A stretch of DNA of 30,358 nucleotides from Syncephalis plumigaleata (lineage: Eukaryota > Zoopagomycota > Zoopagomycetes > Zoopagales > Piptocephalidaceae): positions 1-30,358 of the forward strand of contig JAIXMF010000153.1 of NCBI GenBank assembly GCA_025201365.1. The letters are read 5' to 3'. Of the stretch, positions 28,167-30,358 are shown one piece after another. Below the pieces are notes generated by a model. The model made no database searches, was not told the DNA's origin, and saw nothing but the letters and a program-made list of their open reading frames with translations. The position numbers and the translations under genes were made by a program. Numbering within the stretch: the first letter of the stretch is position 1; each line of letters begins with the position of its first letter.

Positions 28167-30358
28167 TTAATTTGTAATTTGTTGTTTGGATCCCTCTTGA
28201 TCTTGATCTTCATTTAGTGAATTTTTTGCGGACGTACTAGGCTCAGGAGGAGGAACGGCACCTCGATGGAATTGTGTTGGAACACCCTTGTCCTTACGAA
28301 CACTGCGAATAATCTGAATAAAATTCAGACATGCTGCCATATCCCGATTCCACAAACGATGATCGTATCTTTTAAATTCCGGATCCTCTTTATAATCCAC
28401 CTCCAGCTTGCCCTCTTGCTCCTCCTCGTCATCCACTTCCATCAGATCCTCTTGCTCCTCCTCGTCATCTACGTCCATCCTATCCTCTTGCTCCTCCTCG
28501 TCATCCACGTCCATCAGATCCTCTTGCTCCTTCTTAGCCTTTATATCTTTCATGGCTTTATTACAAGTTTGATGTGTGCATCTAATAAAATAATTAATTA
28601 ATATATTTAATAAATAGCAAAGTGTAATAAATTGTACTTACCTTAAAAGACCATGACAGATAATTCTATGGCTGTCTCCATGTTGCTTCGACCGAGGATT
28701 CGCGACCTTCTTGAATTTCTCGAGGGTGGGATTGTTGCAGGCTGGGCAGCACTTGCTGGTCTTATGCTCGTCGATTAGAAAGACTTTAAACCCGTGTCGT
28801 TTCAAAAGCCTTCTAAAGCCAATACCACGTATGGGCTCGTGATATTTGGTGTGAGGAGCAGACCAGTTCCCCATCACAAATGCTGCATCCCTATCGAACT
28901 TCTTCCTTAAGTCATCAATCAGCTTTTGATCACTTTGCTGCTTGCTGATGTAGGCTGACAATTTCAACTTCCTGAAGAGAGGATGTTGGGCAGAATGGTC
29001 GGAGGGGAGGGTGAGAGTATCTCTGTAGAAGCTAGTAAGGACCTCCGAGTGCTGTGATCGGCGTTCCAGATATTTTTTATATTCCTGTAGAGATAAAGTG
29101 TTGCCCTTGGTTCCTGAGAGAGCCACCTCGGCCTGCTGCACCGCCAAATTCCCCTCCTTGCAGTCATCGCGAATCTTGCGGTATTTCTTCGTCCTCCGCA
29201 TCTTGTCTTGATGTAGTTTCGTGTACCGATATTTGCGCTTATTTTCCACTGTCGAGTTTTCGTGTACACAAAACAGTAAGTTCCTTCTTCCCGGGTCCAC
29301 CGCCACGCATTTGCCGTCGATTGCCTTGTGATCATCAGCTTTTAATTTACTGATATACGGGAAGGGATCCTTTGCTGATTTCGCTCCCCCTTCCTCGGTG
29401 ACCTTCTCGATGCCCTTTTTGAGGACCGTGACACCAACGCCATCGGTCTCAATCGAGCCAGAAAACTCGAGCTCACCATCCTTTTGATCTCTGAATACCC
29501 TTCGATTGAGCTCCACGATTTCTCCCCAATGTTTCTTCTTTTTCTTCTTAAGGGCTTCCTTCCTCTCTTCATCGGTCCATTCCTTCTCCAATTCCTTCTG
29601 CTGATCAGTCTTCTTATCCTCATAACTGCGTCCTAATATGTTGTGGCAAAGAATAACTGTGTCGATATGAACGTAGCACGGCGAGAAGGATCGGCGCAAG
29701 GGAAAGCAGTTGAAAGGCTTCAAGTCGAGCTTCTTAAACAGACGCGCAAGTTCAAGGAACGCCTTAAAGTGCTTCACCGGGTGTTGTTTACAGTCGTAGT
29801 AATGCCGTTTGTACCAAATTTGTAATCTTTACCGTAAGCATTTAAAACACCTTTGAATTTGTTGTATGCTCCAGCAAACATGCGACCCTCACCAGCCAAC
29901 CTTTTAGGCCCGTCTCGCTGTACCATTGCTAGCTTGAATGTTCTTGCTGGCTCAGTGATTTTATTGGTTTTCTTGCGAATCACATCAGCGGTTACATCCT
30001 TGGGCAATCCATCCCTCATATCCTTTAACTTCTTCTTAACCTTGAAATGCTCGTTAATAGCGCGTCGAAGATGATCACCAAAACGCAATCGGGACGTTGT
30101 TGGTGTAAGCGACGTACATCTTCCTTGCCTCATAGGTTTGCTGATTGCTGAGCATAGGCCAACTCTGGCTTTTTATAGCCAGTATGGACAAGGTAAGCTC
30201 TAACATGGTCGTCGAGGAACGCGCGATATCGACCTGTTTTCTCTTGAGGCCCGTGTGCTTTTTTGGGCTTGATTAAGGAGAGCCATACTTCTTTGAAAAA
30301 GTCTACACGGATATACTTCTCCATGTCAAAGTGCCGATTATGCTGCTGTTCAAGAAAT
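28167..30358 (-). pseudogene. Fanzor (eukaryotic TnpB-like RNA-guided nuclease family) gene, 5' partial, frame disrupted
   Basis: The reading frame runs in from the window edge. The last intron (28,582-28,641, GTAAGT...TTAG) rejoins a split zinc ribbon: CCPAC upstream, then ICHGLLRCTHQTC across the splice. RuvC-I is KCVAVDPGRRNLLFCV. The region before the zinc ribbon reads FVMGNWSAPHTKYHEPIRG, GFRRLLKRHGFKVFLIDEHK and TSKCCPAC. RuvC-III is LWNRDMAACLNF. These are Fanzor hallmarks. At the usual TnpB RuvC-II Glu position there is VMGNWS, and the only conserved Glu nearby is in LIDEHK, as described for Fanzors with a rearranged catalytic Glu. In the N-terminal half the frame shifts three times by one base (near 30,135, 30,085 and 29,790), each at a short run of one base. 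The C-terminal half is clean. Either decayed or partly sequencing noise. Confidence 0.85.
28411..28531. repeat. 36-bp tandem repeat coding an acidic insert in Fanzor
   Basis: Three full 36-bp units (28,411-28,446; 28,447-28,482; 28,483-28,518) and a partial fourth, differing at only a few positions. Each encodes twelve residues of the type DLMDVDDEEEQE, so copy changes keep the frame. The insert lies between the zinc ribbon and the RuvC-III NRD motif. Confidence 0.9.

Larger units (their letters stand above)
28025..30358 (-). mobile_element. Fanzor-bearing Tc1/mariner-like TIR transposon (right end outside window)
   Basis: The left end is the CAGGC... terminus after TA at 28,023. The body consists of about 140 bp of non-coding left end and then the Fanzor gene on the minus strand, whose 5' part leaves the window at 30,358. 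At least 2.3 kb. No transposase (DDE) frame is visible in the part present, so movement would depend on a transposase outside the window or supplied in trans. The insertion lies about 110 bp upstream of the ThrRS start codon, so the ThrRS promoter is now next to or inside transposon DNA. Confidence 0.8.

Noticed and set aside
28266-28601. Leucine-rich plus-strand frame opposite Fanzor
   Set aside because: Antisense reading of the acidic 36-bp repeat.
1-30358. tRNA, rRNA, CRISPR arrays
   Set aside because: No B-box-like GGTTCGAAT context with a foldable cloverleaf, no rRNA signature and no spaced direct repeats were found on either strand by eye.

Overview
The window is nuclear DNA of a fungus, probably an early-diverging one (Mucoromycota-like). 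Evidence: fungal-type housekeeping genes (QCR6, SNF4, DCN1, a Pub1/TIA-1 protein, an AIR zinc-knuckle protein), very intron-rich genes with short introns (mostly 50-130 nt, GTAAGT donors, TAG acceptors), a DYNLT2B-type Tctex light chain and a queuosine-salvage enzyme that many Dikarya lack, and a Fanzor element of the kind known in early-diverging fungi. The taxon is inferred; no rRNA or other marker is present. All exon structures below were assembled by hand from splice signals, phase and family resemblance.

Layout. 1-2,428 (+): a tandem pair of intronless isoprenylcysteine-methyltransferase-like membrane proteins, the first cut by the window edge. 2,782-6,342 (-): three genes head-to-tail, an RPA-interacting-protein homologue, QCR6 (complex III hinge subunit) and SNF4 (AMPK gamma). 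6,343-8,859: a long low-complexity gap with one unresolved coding-like patch and a strikingly pyrimidine-rich upstream region for the next gene. 8,860-10,970 (+): Pub1/TIA-1-like three-RRM protein, with one apparent single-base frameshift. 11,139-12,483 (-): DCN1, whose first coding exon is only the ATG. 12,887-15,403 (+): Vps38/UVRAG. 15,559-17,733 (+): five-knuckle AIR-type TRAMP subunit. 18,039-21,130 (-): a 928-residue protein I cannot name, with KEN/D-box motifs, many SP/TP sites and a PHD-like zinc region. 22,438-24,054 (-): queuosine salvage enzyme QNG1. 24,317-25,016 (+): DYNLT2B. 25,342-27,914 (-): mitochondrial-type threonyl-tRNA synthetase.

Mobile DNA. A 219-bp MITE (25,046-25,264) with TA target duplications lies between the convergent DYNLT2B and ThrRS genes. 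About 75 bp of its right arm is almost the same as the left end (from 28,025) of a larger element that runs off the window and carries a Fanzor (eukaryotic TnpB-like, RNA-guided nuclease family) gene. So the Fanzor sits in a Tc1/mariner-like TIR transposon, and a small relative lies under 3 kb away. The Fanzor frame is shifted three times in its N-terminal half, while its zinc ribbon and RuvC region read cleanly. It has an unusual acidic 36-bp repeat expansion between the zinc ribbon and RuvC-III.

The most notable host findings are a ThrRS whose editing site has lost all four key residues, three GC-AG introns in two genes, a possible cell-cycle-degraded zinc-finger protein, and an RPAIN homologue without its C-terminal zinc finger. 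The genes do not form one pathway; this is an ordinary compact fungal gene neighbourhood with a transposon at its right edge.
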